From Pseudomonas sp. (GTDB lineage Bacteria > Pseudomonadota > Gammaproteobacteria > Pseudomonadales > Pseudomonadaceae): DNA of 64,000 bases. The DNA is taken from NCBI GenBank assembly GCA_030656145.1, contig JAUSOF010000056.1, positions 1-64,000 of the forward strand. Direction: 5' to 3'. Positions 56,242 through 64,000 of the stretch are shown piece by piece (position 1 is the stretch's first letter; every line of letters starts with the position of its first letter). Under the pieces are notes generated by a model, which searched no databases, was not told where the DNA came from, and worked only from the letters and a program-made list of their open reading frames with translations. The translations under genes and the position numbers were made by a program.

Positions 56242-57528
56242 ATGGCCAAGTCCCCCATTACTCCTCCTGCCGCTTCCGCCCTCGGGCGTTTTTTCAAACT
56301 CGCCGGCACAGCTGCTCGGATCGGTGGCGGTCTGCTCGGGCAACGCTTGAGTCTGGGGCGGTCGGCTATTGATTGGCAGCCGGTTGGCGATTTACTGAGC
56401 GATGTCCTGGGTGAGATGAAAGGCCCGGTGCTCAAGCTTGGTCAGATGGCGTCGCAATGGCAGGGCGTGCTACCGGAACCGGTGGCGCAGGCCTTGAGTA
56501 AACTGCAGAACCGGGTGCCTGCGTTACCGTTCAGTGCTCTGCAAGGCCATTTGCAGCAGGCATATGGAGACGACCTGAGCCGGTTCTTTCAGAGCATCGA
56601 GGAGCAGCCGTTCGCGGCGGCCTCACTCGGTCAGGTGCATCGCGCAGTGGCGCTGGATGGCCGGGCACTGGTGCTCAAGGTGCAGTACCCCGGTATCGCC
56701 GAGATATGTGCGGCGGATCTGCGCCAGTTGCGGCGCCTGCTGCCGCTCGGGCGTCTGTTTCGCGCGCCTGCCGCACAGCTGGAAGGGGTTTATCAGGAGC
56801 TGGTTGCGGTGATCGACGCAGAGCTGGATTACCCGGCGGAGATGCGTCGCCTGCAGCACTACCGTGCGCACTTTGCCGATTGGCCGGGGCTGCGGTTGCC
56901 GCAGCCGCAGGAAGACCTGTGCCGGCCGGGTGTACTGGCGTTGAGCGAAGAGCCCGGCTTGCCCTTTGCCGAGGTCGGGCAGGCCAGTGCCGAGGTGCGT
57001 GAACGCCTGGCCCTGACCCTGGTGCGTTGGCTGAGTGCCCAGGCCTTCGAACTCGGTTTGCTGCATGCCGACCCGCATCCAGGCAACTTCGCCTACACCC
57101 CCGCTGGCGAGCTGGTGGTGTATGACTTCGGTTGTGTACGAGCGTTGTCGCCTGCGTTGCTTGGCGCCTATGTGCAGACTTACCAGGCGCTGCAGGCGCG
57201 CGATGGTGAGCTGCTGGAGCAGGCGTTTCAGGCACTTGGCACACGGCAACCGCGATCCACCACACCTTACGGGCTGTACCGTCAGCTGCATGGCTTGCTC
57301 GGGCCGTTGTTGCAGCCTGGGGTGCATTGGGATTTTGCCGCCACGCCGCTGCATGAACAGGTGCAACGGCTGTTGCCCGATGTGTTGGGCGCATTGGGTA
57401 GCCTGCAGCCGGCACCGGCCACCTTGCTGATCAATCGCACACTGGAGGGGCACTACTGGAATCTCAGCCGCCTCGGCGTGGCGCTGCCGCTGGCCGATGT
57501 GCTGCAGGGGCAACTGACCGGGCGCTAG
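56242..57528 (+). CDS. ABC1/AarF/UbiB-family atypical kinase
   Basis: This 428-residue protein-kinase-like protein has the ABC1 signatures. KLGQMASQWQGVLP (KxGQ motif) starts the domain. The Ala-rich nucleotide loop is FAAASLGQVH, the Lys is in LVLKVQYPG, the catalytic loop is HADPHPGNFAY and VVYDFG is the metal motif. UbiB relatives act in ubiquinone synthesis, but this one is shorter and outside a ubi operon. Its stop overlaps the stop of the facing gene in a shared CTAG. Confidence 0.86.
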   Translation: MAKSPITPPAASALGRFFKLAGTAARIGGGLLGQRLSLGRSAIDWQPVGDLLSDVLGEMKGPVLKLGQMASQWQGVLPEPVAQALSKLQNRVPALPFSALQGHLQQAYGDDLSRFFQSIEEQPFAAASLGQVHRAVALDGRALVLKVQYPGIAEICAADLRQLRRLLPLGRLFRAPAAQLEGVYQELVAVIDAELDYPAEMRRLQHYRAHFADWPGLRLPQPQEDLCRPGVLALSEEPGLPFAEVGQASAEVRERLALTLVRWLSAQAFELGLLHADPHPGNFAYTPAGELVVYDFGCVRALSPALLGAYVQTYQALQARDGELLEQAFQALGTRQPRSTTPYGLYRQLHGLLGPLLQPGVHWDFAATPLHEQVQRLLPDVLGALGSLQPAPATLLINRTLEGHYWNLSRLGVALPLADVLQGQLTGR

Positions 57529-58667
57529 CGCATGGTCGTGACGGGTACAGCCTGGCCATTTTCGATGCGGGTAAGAAACACCGCACTGGAACCCTGATGA
57601 CGCCTGCGTGAGAACGCCACCCGGAAGCCTCCGAGGTCTGTGTCGAGGCGTTCTAGCGCGTCGAGAAACGTCTCCCGAGTCGGCTCAGGACCGGCCTTGC
57701 GTAGCGCCTGAGTAAACACCGTCGCGCCGATATAGCCCTCCAGTGAAGCGTGGTCAAACCCGCCGGGTTGCATATCGGCTTGATAGGCCCGCACCAGGGC
57801 CAGCGAGCTGTCGTGCGGAGAGGGCACTACCTGGGAGATATAGACCCCGTCGCCGTCACTGCCTGCCGCGCGGATAAAGCCTTCGGTGCCTATAAACGAC
57901 ACCGTCATAAAGCGCGTGTTGAAGCCCTGCGCTTTTGCCTGCTTGATCGCGGCTGCCAGTTGCGTGTGAGTGCCGACAAAGAACACTGCTTCTGGCTGGG
58001 TGCGCTGCAGTGCCGTGATGGCCTCTGCCACGTCCAGCGAGTTGCGCTGGATGCGCGCCTGCGCATGAATCGTCAGGCCGCGCTTGAACAGGGCGCCGTT
58101 GAGGCCGCCCTTGGCCGATTCGCCGAAGGAATCGTCCTGCAGCATGATGGCGATCTTGCTCAGTTTGAGGTCCTGGGTCACGCGCTCAACCAGTTGCTCG
58201 GTTTCCTCGATATAGGAGGCGCGGATAGTGAACACCCAGGGCTTTATCGGCGTACGCAAAAACTCGGCACCGGTAAACGGGAACAGGTAAGGCACTTGCG
58301 CCGCCATGGCCAGTGGTAGGGCGGCGCGTGAGGTGGGGGTGCCCACGTAGCCAAGCAGGGCAAAGACCTGCTGCGTTTGCAACAGGCTCTGGGTATGCGC
58401 CGCTGTCCGGATTGGTTCATAGCCATCATCCAGGCTGAGCAGGGTGATGCGCCGGCCATGCACGCCGCCCTCGGCATTGGCGCGATCAAATAAAGCCTGC
58501 GCCCCGCGGCGCATGCCCAAGCCCAAGGCTGCAGCTGGGCCGCTTTGCGCGTTGACCATGGCGATATGCACTTCATGGCTACTCAGGCCCGGCTCGGCCA
58601 TCGCCACGATGCTCGAAAACAGCAAGCAACCTGCAAGGAGGCCGCGCCGTAAAAGTGGACTCATCAT
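57525..58667 (-). CDS. Orphan periplasmic binding protein, branched-chain amino acid type
   Basis: This 380-residue exported protein has a signal peptide (1-24, CLLFSSIVAMA) and a type I periplasmic-binding (LivJ/Peripla_BP_6) domain. Visible segments are IAMVNAQSGPAAALGLGMRRGAQALFDRAN, LLGYVGTPTSRAALPLAM and VFFVGTHTQLAAAIKQAKAQG. No Liv permease or ATPase genes are near. It could feed a distant transporter, or act as the ligand-binding part of a sensing system. The start (ATG 58667 or 58664) is uncertain by one codon. Confidence 0.85.
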   Translation of the reverse strand: MMSPLLRRGLLAGCLLFSSIVAMAEPGLSSHEVHIAMVNAQSGPAAALGLGMRRGAQALFDRANAEGGVHGRRITLLSLDDGYEPIRTAAHTQSLLQTQQVFALLGYVGTPTSRAALPLAMAAQVPYLFPFTGAEFLRTPIKPWVFTIRASYIEETEQLVERVTQDLKLSKIAIMLQDDSFGESAKGGLNGALFKRGLTIHAQARIQRNSLDVAEAITALQRTQPEAVFFVGTHTQLAAAIKQAKAQGFNTRFMTVSFIGTEGFIRAAGSDGDGVYISQVVPSPHDSSLALVRAYQADMQPGGFDHASLEGYIGATVFTQALRKAGPEPTRETFLDALERLDTDLGGFRVAFSRRRHQGSSAVFLTRIENGQAVPVTTMR

Positions 58668-58776
58668 GCAAGGTTTCCCGGCCAGGTTGGCGCGGTTTTA
58701 ACTACCCAGCATATGCCGTTGTCAGGGGGGGACATGTAAGCGTGGCCTCATCAAGTACGGTTATCAGCAAGCCTGA

Positions 58777-59574
58777 TCAATAGTCACTTTCCATTGGGGG
58801 TATTGGTTCAGGCTGATATTTACCCTGCTGCAAATCGGCAAAATAGCGATCGTAGCGGCCCGTCTTGCGGTAGTCCGCCAGGCGTTTGTTGAAGCGCGCC
58901 ATCAATGCCGGGCTTCCCTCCAGGCTCTTGGGTAGCATCAGGTAGCTGCGGTTGATCAGCAGCGGCGTCGGGTGGTGGGTAATCTTGGCCTGATCTTCTT
59001 CACTGAAGTGACTGCGTAGAGCGGCATAGCCCACATTCATCTCTTGTGGATAGAGCACGACGCGTTCTTTGAGCAGCTTTTCAAAGTTCTGCATAGCCGT
59101 GGAGACGCGCTCTATGCTCACCTTGTTCTGGGCAAGAAACTCGTCGAACTGCGGGCCGTAGCTGTATTCCAGGCCGCCACCAAGGGTCATTCCGGTGAGG
59201 TCGTCGAAGTGATGCCAGTCGAAGGGCAACGTCTTTAGGTGGAAGAACACGAATTGCTCGTCCAGCAGCGGTGCACTGAAGTGAAAGTCGGCCTCCCGCT
59301 CTGCTTTGTGCATCCACACAGCGGTGGCGTCAAACCGCCCAGTGGCGGCTGCGGAGTAGGCGCGTGGCCAGGGCAAAAACTGGAAGCGGACGTCATAGCC
59401 TTCGTCGGCGAACAGGTCACTGATCAGGTGAGCAATGACCCCGTTGTGCTTCATGTCGGCGGACAGGTAAGGCGGCCAGTCGCCAACGCTGATGTTCAGC
59501 ACCTTTTGTTCGGCAGCCTGGGTGCTCAGGCACAACAGCAGGCAAAGGCCAAGGTACAGTCGTCTCGGGGTCAT
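58777..59574 (-). CDS. Orphan periplasmic solute-binding protein, family 3
   Basis: This 265-residue exported protein has a signal peptide (LGLCLLLCLSTQA) and an SBP_bac_3 fold (LNISVGDWPPYLSADMKHNGVIAHLISDLFADEGYDVRFQFLPWPRAYSAAATGRFDATAVWM). Like the gene at 54844 it has no transport partners nearby. The acceptor ligand is unknown, possibly an amino acid. It is leftward and 109 bp after the previous leftward gene in transcription order. Confidence 0.85.
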   Translation of the reverse strand: MTPRRLYLGLCLLLCLSTQAAEQKVLNISVGDWPPYLSADMKHNGVIAHLISDLFADEGYDVRFQFLPWPRAYSAAATGRFDATAVWMHKAEREADFHFSAPLLDEQFVFFHLKTLPFDWHHFDDLTGMTLGGGLEYSYGPQFDEFLAQNKVSIERVSTAMQNFEKLLKERVVLYPQEMNVGYAALRSHFSEEDQAKITHHPTPLLINRSYLMLPKSLEGSPALMARFNKRLADYRKTGRYDRYFADLQQGKYQPEPIPPMESDY

Positions 59575-60003
59575 CTACGCTCCTCAGTTGGTGCAGGTTA
59601 ATTAGTAGCACTGAACATGCGTTGATGAACATCCCTGATGGTGCCTATTGGGCGAGCATGGGTCCAGCTACTCGCCCCGGATGTTGCTCTGGCTCCGGCC
59701 GTTTGGTATCTGCGGTATTGGCCTGCAGGCCTGATGCGTTGCAAGCAAACTGCCGCCTGCTATGGCTGCCGCCACGTGCTCGCTGCTGACGATGCACGGC
59801 GAACTTCCGAAGGGAGCTTTACGGCCGCAGGCGATAGTTTTACAGCCGCCGAGGTCGCATTCGAGGGCATGTTTAACGCAGTATTAGCCACGTTGGTGGT
59901 TTTTTCGCGGTCTATTAGCGGGAAGCCAGTTAACCTTAGGTGCAGGTCGGCAGGATTGCCGAGTCGAGTTTTTCAAGCCGTTTCGTTAACAGGGTGGTTA
60001 CTC
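59575..60003. promoter_or_regulatory. Upstream region of the osmF-yeh operon with 21-bp direct repeats
   Basis: This 429-bp interval between divergent genes has no credible gene, although one frame stays open through it. TTTACGGCCGC at 59818-59828 and TTTACAGCCGC at 59839-59849 are 21 bp apart and could be operator half-sites. No clear -35/-10 pair was identified. Confidence 0.45.
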
Positions 60004-60924
60004 ATGTCTTTTTTTGGCAAGCAACTGGGGCGTGTACTTTCACTGCTGGCGTTGTGGGGCGTATTGGGGGCTGTCCAGGCGCAACAAAGCGTGGTGGTTA
60101 CTTCCAAGATCGATACCGAGGGTGCGGTGTTGGGGCAGTTGATCTATCAGGCGCTGAAGCGTGGCGGGGTGCCGGTTGAAGATCGCACCCAGCTTGGCGC
60201 CACCCATATCGTGCGCAGTGCCCTGATCGCCGGTGAGGTCGGCATCTACCCGGAGTACACCGGTAATGGCGCATTCTTTTTCGACAGTGCCGACAGCGGC
60301 GTGTGGAAAGACGCCGAGCAGGGCTATGCCAAAGTCAAAGCGCTGGACTTCGAGGCCAACCGACTGGTCTGGCTGCAGCCGGCCAACGCCAATAACACCT
60401 GGGCCATGAGTGTGCGCGGCGACCTGGCCCGTGCCCATGGCCTGAAGACCCTGGACGATCTTGCTCGCTACCTGGCGGACGGCGGCGCCTTCAAATTTGC
60501 CGCCAGCGCCGAGTTCGTCGACTCGCCTACGGCACTCCCGGCGTTCCAGGCCGCCTACGGCTTCAACCTTGCGTCCGAGCAGTTGCTGGTCCTCGCTGGT
60601 GGCAATACTGCGGCGACCATTCGCGCTGCGTCCTTGCAGACCAATGGCGTCAACGCCGCCATGACCTACGGCACCGATGGCGGTTTGAGCGCTCTCGACC
60701 TGCTGGTGCTGGAAGACACCCGTGGCGTGCAGCCGGTCTATCAGCCGGCGCCTGTGGTGCGCGCAGATGTGCTCGAGGCCTACCCGCAGATCGGCGAGAT
60801 TCTTCAACCAATCTTCGCCGCCCTGGACCTGCAGACCCTGCAACGCCTCAATGGCGAGGTGGCGGTGCAGGGCGCGGAGCCGGCGCAAGTGGCTGCGACA
60901 TTCCTCGATAGCCTGGGCCAATGA
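60004..60924 (+). CDS. osmF: Osmoprotectant ABC transporter, substrate-binding protein (OsmF/YehZ type)
   Basis: This 306-residue periplasmic binding protein has signal peptide residues 1-26 (LLALWGVLGAVQA). The OpuAC domain starts SVVVTSKIDTEGAVLGQLIYQAL and contains EVGIYPEYTGNGAFF and MTYGTDGGLSALDLLVLED, typical of glycine-betaine or choline binders. It heads a four-gene operon with two permeases and an ATPase in the same order as E. coli yehZYXW. The ATG at 60004 gives the right signal peptide; the frame is open upstream by 122 codons. Substrate betaine or choline is inferred from family. Confidence 0.88.
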   Translation: MSFFGKQLGRVLSLLALWGVLGAVQAQQSVVVTSKIDTEGAVLGQLIYQALKRGGVPVEDRTQLGATHIVRSALIAGEVGIYPEYTGNGAFFFDSADSGVWKDAEQGYAKVKALDFEANRLVWLQPANANNTWAMSVRGDLARAHGLKTLDDLARYLADGGAFKFAASAEFVDSPTALPAFQAAYGFNLASEQLLVLAGGNTAATIRAASLQTNGVNAAMTYGTDGGLSALDLLVLEDTRGVQPVYQPAPVVRADVLEAYPQIGEILQPIFAALDLQTLQRLNGEVAVQGAEPAQVAATFLDSLGQ

Positions 60925-60931
60925 TGCCGGC

Positions 60932-62098
60932 ATGAGCCTGCCACTGCCGAGCAATAGGGTCATCCCGGTGCTGGCGCTACTGGCGCTGGCGCTGTTGTGG
61001 AGTCTGGATTTCGTCACTATTCAGCCCAACCGTATCGCCCCGGGAAACGCGCTGGGGCTGTTGGCGGCATTGGGCCCAGCCTGGGCGCTGCTACTCACGG
61101 GTTTGCTGCTGGCCAGTGCGCTGCTGGCGCTACGGCCGCAACCTGGGGGCCACTGGCTGATCCTGGCGGCGGTGTGGCTGCTGTTGCTGCAACTACCTCT
61201 TAGCCTGGCCTGGAGCATCGAGCGCCACATAGATGCGGATATGCCCTACGCACGGGTCGGCATAGGCGCGGGTTGCTGGAGCTTGCTGTTTTTGCTTGGG
61301 CTGCTGCTGATCGAGTTGCAGCAGCGCCTGCGCCTGTCGCGCGCCTGGTTACTCGGGATTGTTGCCGTTCTGATTATGCTGCTGTGGTCGCTGATCCGGC
61401 AGGAGTGGCTGGAACCGCTGGCGTTGCTGCGTGAATACCAGTCGCGTCGCGGCCAGTTCGCTGCTGCCTTGTACAGCCACCTGGGCCTGGTGGGCGGGGC
61501 GGTGGGGTGCAGTCTGCTGTTCGGCGCTGCCATCGCCCTGTTGCTGCAGCGTTACCCAGGGGCGCAAAAGAGCAGTATCGGCCTGCTGAGCTTTATCCAG
61601 ACCATCCCCAGCCTGGCGCTCTTCGGCCTGCTGATCGCGCCGCTGAGTTACCTGTCGGCACAGTTTCCTGTGTTGCAGCAGCTGAATATTCGCGGTATCG
61701 GCTGGGCGCCGGCGCTGCTCGCCCTGATCGCCTACAGCCTGCTGCCGATCGTGCGCAATACCTGCGTCGCCCTGCAGGCGGTCGAGGCCGGCGTGATCGA
61801 GTCTGCGCGCGGCATGGGCATGAGTCCTGTCCAGGTTTTCTTCCAGGTCCGTCTGCCGCTGGCCATGCCGCTGATCATCGAGGGCGTGCGGGTCACCAGT
61901 ATTCAGGCGATCGGCCTGACGGCAGTCGCTGCGCTGATTGGCGCGGGCGGTTTTGGCACCTTTATCTTCCAGGGCCTTGGGCAGGCAGCGATGGATCTGA
62001 TCATCCTCGGCGCCTTGCCCATCATCGTCCTGGCGTTGCTGGCGGACGGCCTGTTCAGTCTGCTGGCCGCACGCTTTTCCGCTGGAGTGAGGCAATGA
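60932..62098 (+). CDS. yehY: Osmoprotectant ABC transporter, permease (YehY type)
   Basis: This 388-residue inner-membrane permease has a long N-terminal membrane section (about seven helices). The BPD_transp_1 domain follows, with the EAA loop VIESARGMGMSPVQVFFQVRLPLAMPLIIEG. The N-terminal extension is typical of YehY compared with the shorter YehW. Its stop overlaps the ATPase start by 4 bp (ATGA). It forms the translocation path together with the second permease. Confidence 0.9.
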   Translation: MSLPLPSNRVIPVLALLALALLWSLDFVTIQPNRIAPGNALGLLAALGPAWALLLTGLLLASALLALRPQPGGHWLILAAVWLLLLQLPLSLAWSIERHIDADMPYARVGIGAGCWSLLFLLGLLLIELQQRLRLSRAWLLGIVAVLIMLLWSLIRQEWLEPLALLREYQSRRGQFAAALYSHLGLVGGAVGCSLLFGAAIALLLQRYPGAQKSSIGLLSFIQTIPSLALFGLLIAPLSYLSAQFPVLQQLNIRGIGWAPALLALIAYSLLPIVRNTCVALQAVEAGVIESARGMGMSPVQVFFQVRLPLAMPLIIEGVRVTSIQAIGLTAVAALIGAGGFGTFIFQGLGQAAMDLIILGALPIIVLALLADGLFSLLAARFSAGVRQ

Positions 62099-63039
62099 TC
62101 GAGCTGCGTAATGTCAGTAAGTTGTTTGGTCAGACCCGGGCGGTGGACGACATCTCCCTGACCGTGCAAACCGGCGAGCTGTGCGTGCTGGTCGGCACGT
62201 CAGGCTGCGGCAAGTCGACCACCTTGCGCATGATCAATCGGCTGATCGCACATTCGGCCGGCAGCATCCGCATCTCGGGCCAGGACATCGAGCAGATTGA
62301 CCCGCAACAGCTGCGGCGCGGCATCGGCTACGCGATCCAGAGCACCGGCCTGTTTCCGCACTGGACGGTGGCGCGCAACATCGCCGTGGTGCCGCGTCTG
62401 CTTGGGTGGTCGGCCGCACGCATTCGTCAGCGAGTCGAGGAGTTGCTGCTACTGCTTGAGCTGGCGCCGGACGAGTTCGCGGGCAAGTATCCCCATCAGT
62501 TGTCGGGCGGCCAGGCGCAGCGGGTCGGGGTGGCGCGCGCCCTGGCTGGCGATCCAGAGATTCTGCTGATGGATGAGCCCTTCGGCGCACTCGACCCGAT
62601 CACCCGCGAGAGCCTGCAGAACGAGCTGTTGCGCATTCAGGCGCACGTGCGCAAAACCATCGTTTTCGTCACCCATGACATGGACGAAGCGTTGAAGTTG
62701 GCCAACCGTATCGTGGTGATGGACAAGGGGCGGATCGTCCAGCAAGACAGCCCGCAGGCGCTGCTGGCCAGGCCGGTCAATGCCTTCGTCGAGAACCTGC
62801 TCGGCGGCCAGGAGCGCGGCCTGAAACAGGCCGGGCTCTTGCGCGTCGATAGTCTGATGCAGGCGTTGGCGACGTCTGCCGTACCCGCCGCTGGCCCCTG
62901 CATCAACGCCACGGACACCCTGCGCCAGGCGTTGTCGCTGATGCTCTGGCAGCGCTGCAGCAGCCTGCCGGTGGTCGATGAGCAAGGCCTGCAGGTCGGT
63001 GTGTTGCAGCTGGATGCACTGATGAGTCAGCCTCGGTGA
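62095..63039 (+). CDS. yehX: Osmoprotectant ABC transporter, ATP-binding protein (YehX type)
   Basis: This 314-residue ABC ATPase has Walker A GTSGCGKST, the Q loop IGYAIQSTGLFPHWTV, signature LSGGQAQRVGVARAL, Walker B ILLMDEPFGALDP and the His switch FVTHDMDEAL. The C-terminal 70 residues (ATDTLRQALSLMLWQRCSSLPVVDE) look like a CBS domain, as in OpuA-type ATPases that sense ionic strength. The ATG at 62095 overlaps the permease stop. It energises the importer. Confidence 0.93.
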   Translation: MIELRNVSKLFGQTRAVDDISLTVQTGELCVLVGTSGCGKSTTLRMINRLIAHSAGSIRISGQDIEQIDPQQLRRGIGYAIQSTGLFPHWTVARNIAVVPRLLGWSAARIRQRVEELLLLLELAPDEFAGKYPHQLSGGQAQRVGVARALAGDPEILLMDEPFGALDPITRESLQNELLRIQAHVRKTIVFVTHDMDEALKLANRIVVMDKGRIVQQDSPQALLARPVNAFVENLLGGQERGLKQAGLLRVDSLMQALATSAVPAAGPCINATDTLRQALSLMLWQRCSSLPVVDEQGLQVGVLQLDALMSQPR

Positions 63040-63785
63040 GCAAGTGCGCAGCGCTACGCGGCACCTGGCAACCGCTGCTGTGGCTGGCCTTGTTGCTGGC
63101 GGCGACGCTGGGTCTGTCTGAACTGGACGGGCTGTTTCGCCTGATCGAGCCGAACAGCCGTACGGTGATCTACGGTCGCGCCGCCTTTATCGATCTGCTC
63201 GCCAGTCATCTGCTGCTGGTGGCACTGGCAGCCGGCGCCGCTAGCCTGGTCGGGGTAGGCGCGGCGATTGCGGTGACCCGGCCGTGGGGCGAGGATTTTC
63301 TGCCGCTGGTCAACCAAGTCGCCTCGATCGGCCAAACCATACCGCCGGTGGCGGTGCTGGCCCTGGCGGTGCCGACGCTCGGCTTCGGCAATGGGCCAAC
63401 CTTGTTTGCCCTGATGCTCTATGGCCTGCTGCCGATCCTGCGCAACAGCCTGGCGGGCCTGCGCGGCATTGATCCGGCGGTAATCGAGGCCGCGCGCGGC
63501 ATGGGCATGGCGCCGTTGCAGGTGCTCTGGCAGGTGGAATTGCCGCTGGCGTTGAACGTCATTTTGGCCGGCATCCGCACCTCGGTGACCATCAGTATCG
63601 CCACTGCTGCCATCGGCTCCACCATCGGTGCCAGTACCCTCGGTGATCCGGTGATCTCGGGCCTGGTGACCGGCAATACGGCGTTCATCCTGCAGGGCGC
63701 GATTCTGATCGGCCTGTTGGCCGTGGCGGTGGACAGCCTGTTCGAGCAGCTGCAACGGCGTGCGCCGGGCAACGTGAATGCCTAG
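63036..63785 (+). CDS. yehW: Osmoprotectant ABC transporter, permease (YehW type)
   Basis: This 249-residue permease has the BPD_transp_1 domain with EAA loop VIEAARGMGMAPLQVLWQVELPLALNVILAG. The start is GTG at 63036, overlapping the ATPase stop as GTGA. It completes a four-gene operon; the order osmF-yehY-yehX-yehW equals that of E. coli. A 16-bp palindrome starts two bases after the stop. Confidence 0.91.
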   Translation: MSKCAALRGTWQPLLWLALLLAATLGLSELDGLFRLIEPNSRTVIYGRAAFIDLLASHLLLVALAAGAASLVGVGAAIAVTRPWGEDFLPLVNQVASIGQTIPPVAVLALAVPTLGFGNGPTLFALMLYGLLPILRNSLAGLRGIDPAVIEAARGMGMAPLQVLWQVELPLALNVILAGIRTSVTISIATAAIGSTIGASTLGDPVISGLVTGNTAFILQGAILIGLLAVAVDSLFEQLQRRAPGNVNA

Positions 63786-63786
63786 A

Positions 63787-63802
63787 GCCCATGGCCATGG
63801 GC
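63787..63802. repeat. Perfect 16-bp palindrome after yehW
   Basis: GCCCATGGCCATGGGC begins just behind the yehW stop. There is no T run, so it is not a classical terminator. Confidence 0.7.
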
Positions 63803-63817
63803 GAGGTCTGCGCGATT

Positions 63818-63899
63818 GTAGGGTGGGTGACGCTTGCCTGCGCGGCCCGCCCCATCCACCAATAACAGGGGTGGATGAAAAAGACGTCATCCTTCCTAC
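63818..63899. repeat. Inverted-repeat element of the GTAGGGTGGGTGACG type
   Basis: GTAGGGTGGGTGACG (63818-63832) pairs with CGTCATCCTTCCTAC (63885-63899) at 12 of 15 positions. An inner perfect pair CATCCACC (63853-63860) and GGTGGATG (63870-63877) makes a nested cruciform. Similar intergenic repeats are familiar from Pseudomonas genomes. Confidence 0.7.
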
Positions 63900-63907
63900 C
63901 CAATTCT

Positions 63908-63976
63908 CGTAGCCCGGATGCAATCCGGGAGCGGTTGCTCGGTGCTGGATTTGCCCCGGATTGCATCCGGGCTACG
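63908..63976. repeat. Perfect 22-bp inverted repeat, same family as 10657-10733
   Basis: Two perfectly complementary 22-bp arms at 63908-63929 and 63955-63976 flank a 25-nt loop. The core is GTAGCCCGGATGCAATCCGG. This is a fresh copy of the element near 10.7 kb, where the right arm has diverged. Confidence 0.9.
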
Positions 63977-64000
63977 CACCTGTCGGGGCGCTACGGCAAG

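Noticed and set aside
59638..60003. In-frame extension of osmF by 122 codons
   Set aside because: The extension would place the clear signal peptide in the middle of the protein.

Overview
The window is a stretch of Pseudomonas chromosome. The evidence is gene content and order (secA-argJ, the colRS block, groESL, mexVW, icmP, lemA, bifA, sodB, argO/argP), high GC with strong G/C third-position bias, AAGGAG-type ribosome binding sites, and intergenic repeats of the kind seen in several Pseudomonas species. I cannot name the species. No rRNA, tRNA, CRISPR array, prophage or transposase gene was found. From memory, much of the order matches P. aeruginosa PAO1 PA4403-PA4361, followed by genes that lie elsewhere in PAO1 (pcs, ndpA, sbcDC).

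Layout. 1-5.6 kb: the 3' part of secA, argJ, a glutathione transferase and a Nudix-ThiE fusion. 5.8-9.6 kb: an envelope-stress module, colR-colS, then a methyltransferase, a WaaP/InaA-type kinase and dgkA, with tandem ColR-like boxes between colS and the methyltransferase. 9.7-15.5 kb: an RluA-type pseudouridine synthase, two intergenic repeat elements, and a leftward operon (response regulator, panE-type reductase, sensor kinase, cobalamin adenosyltransferase). 15.7-21.7 kb: yajQ, mscS, an SDR, a HugZ-family protein, fxsA and groESL with a sigma-32 promoter. 21.7-27.7 kb: a gene-poor interval, a second InaA-type kinase with a small exported or membrane protein, and the mexVW efflux pair. 27.8-33 kb: a leftward periplasmic cluster (icmP imelysin, di-heme protein, second imelysin-like protein, DUF1513 protein) that looks iron-linked.

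33-41 kb: lemA with a GIDE/EF-hand membrane protein, bifA, sodB, argO with an ACT protein, divergent argP, and an epimerase-like SDR. 41-48 kb: a small conserved protein, a coiled-coil membrane protein, a SnoaL-like protein, phosphatidylcholine synthase, a GIY-YIG protein, a GST, and a leftward set of ndpA, PPK2 and an HExxH protein. 48-54.7 kb: a YjeH-type amino acid exporter divergent from an Lrp/AsnC regulator, then sbcDC. 54.8-63.8 kb: three orphan solute-binding proteins, a 2-TM-type ion channel, an ABC1 kinase, and a complete osmF-yehYXW-type osmoprotectant ABC importer. The last 200 bases hold inverted-repeat elements.

Most of this is core chromosome. The least-described assemblies are the imelysin/di-heme cluster, the LemA plus EF-hand/GIDE pair, and the PPK2-HExxH-NdpA set. 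The clearest regulatory observation is the pair of overlapping ColR-type boxes in front of the lipopolysaccharide-modification operon. Starts were chosen by ribosome binding site and family length; similarity statements rest on recognition, not on a search.
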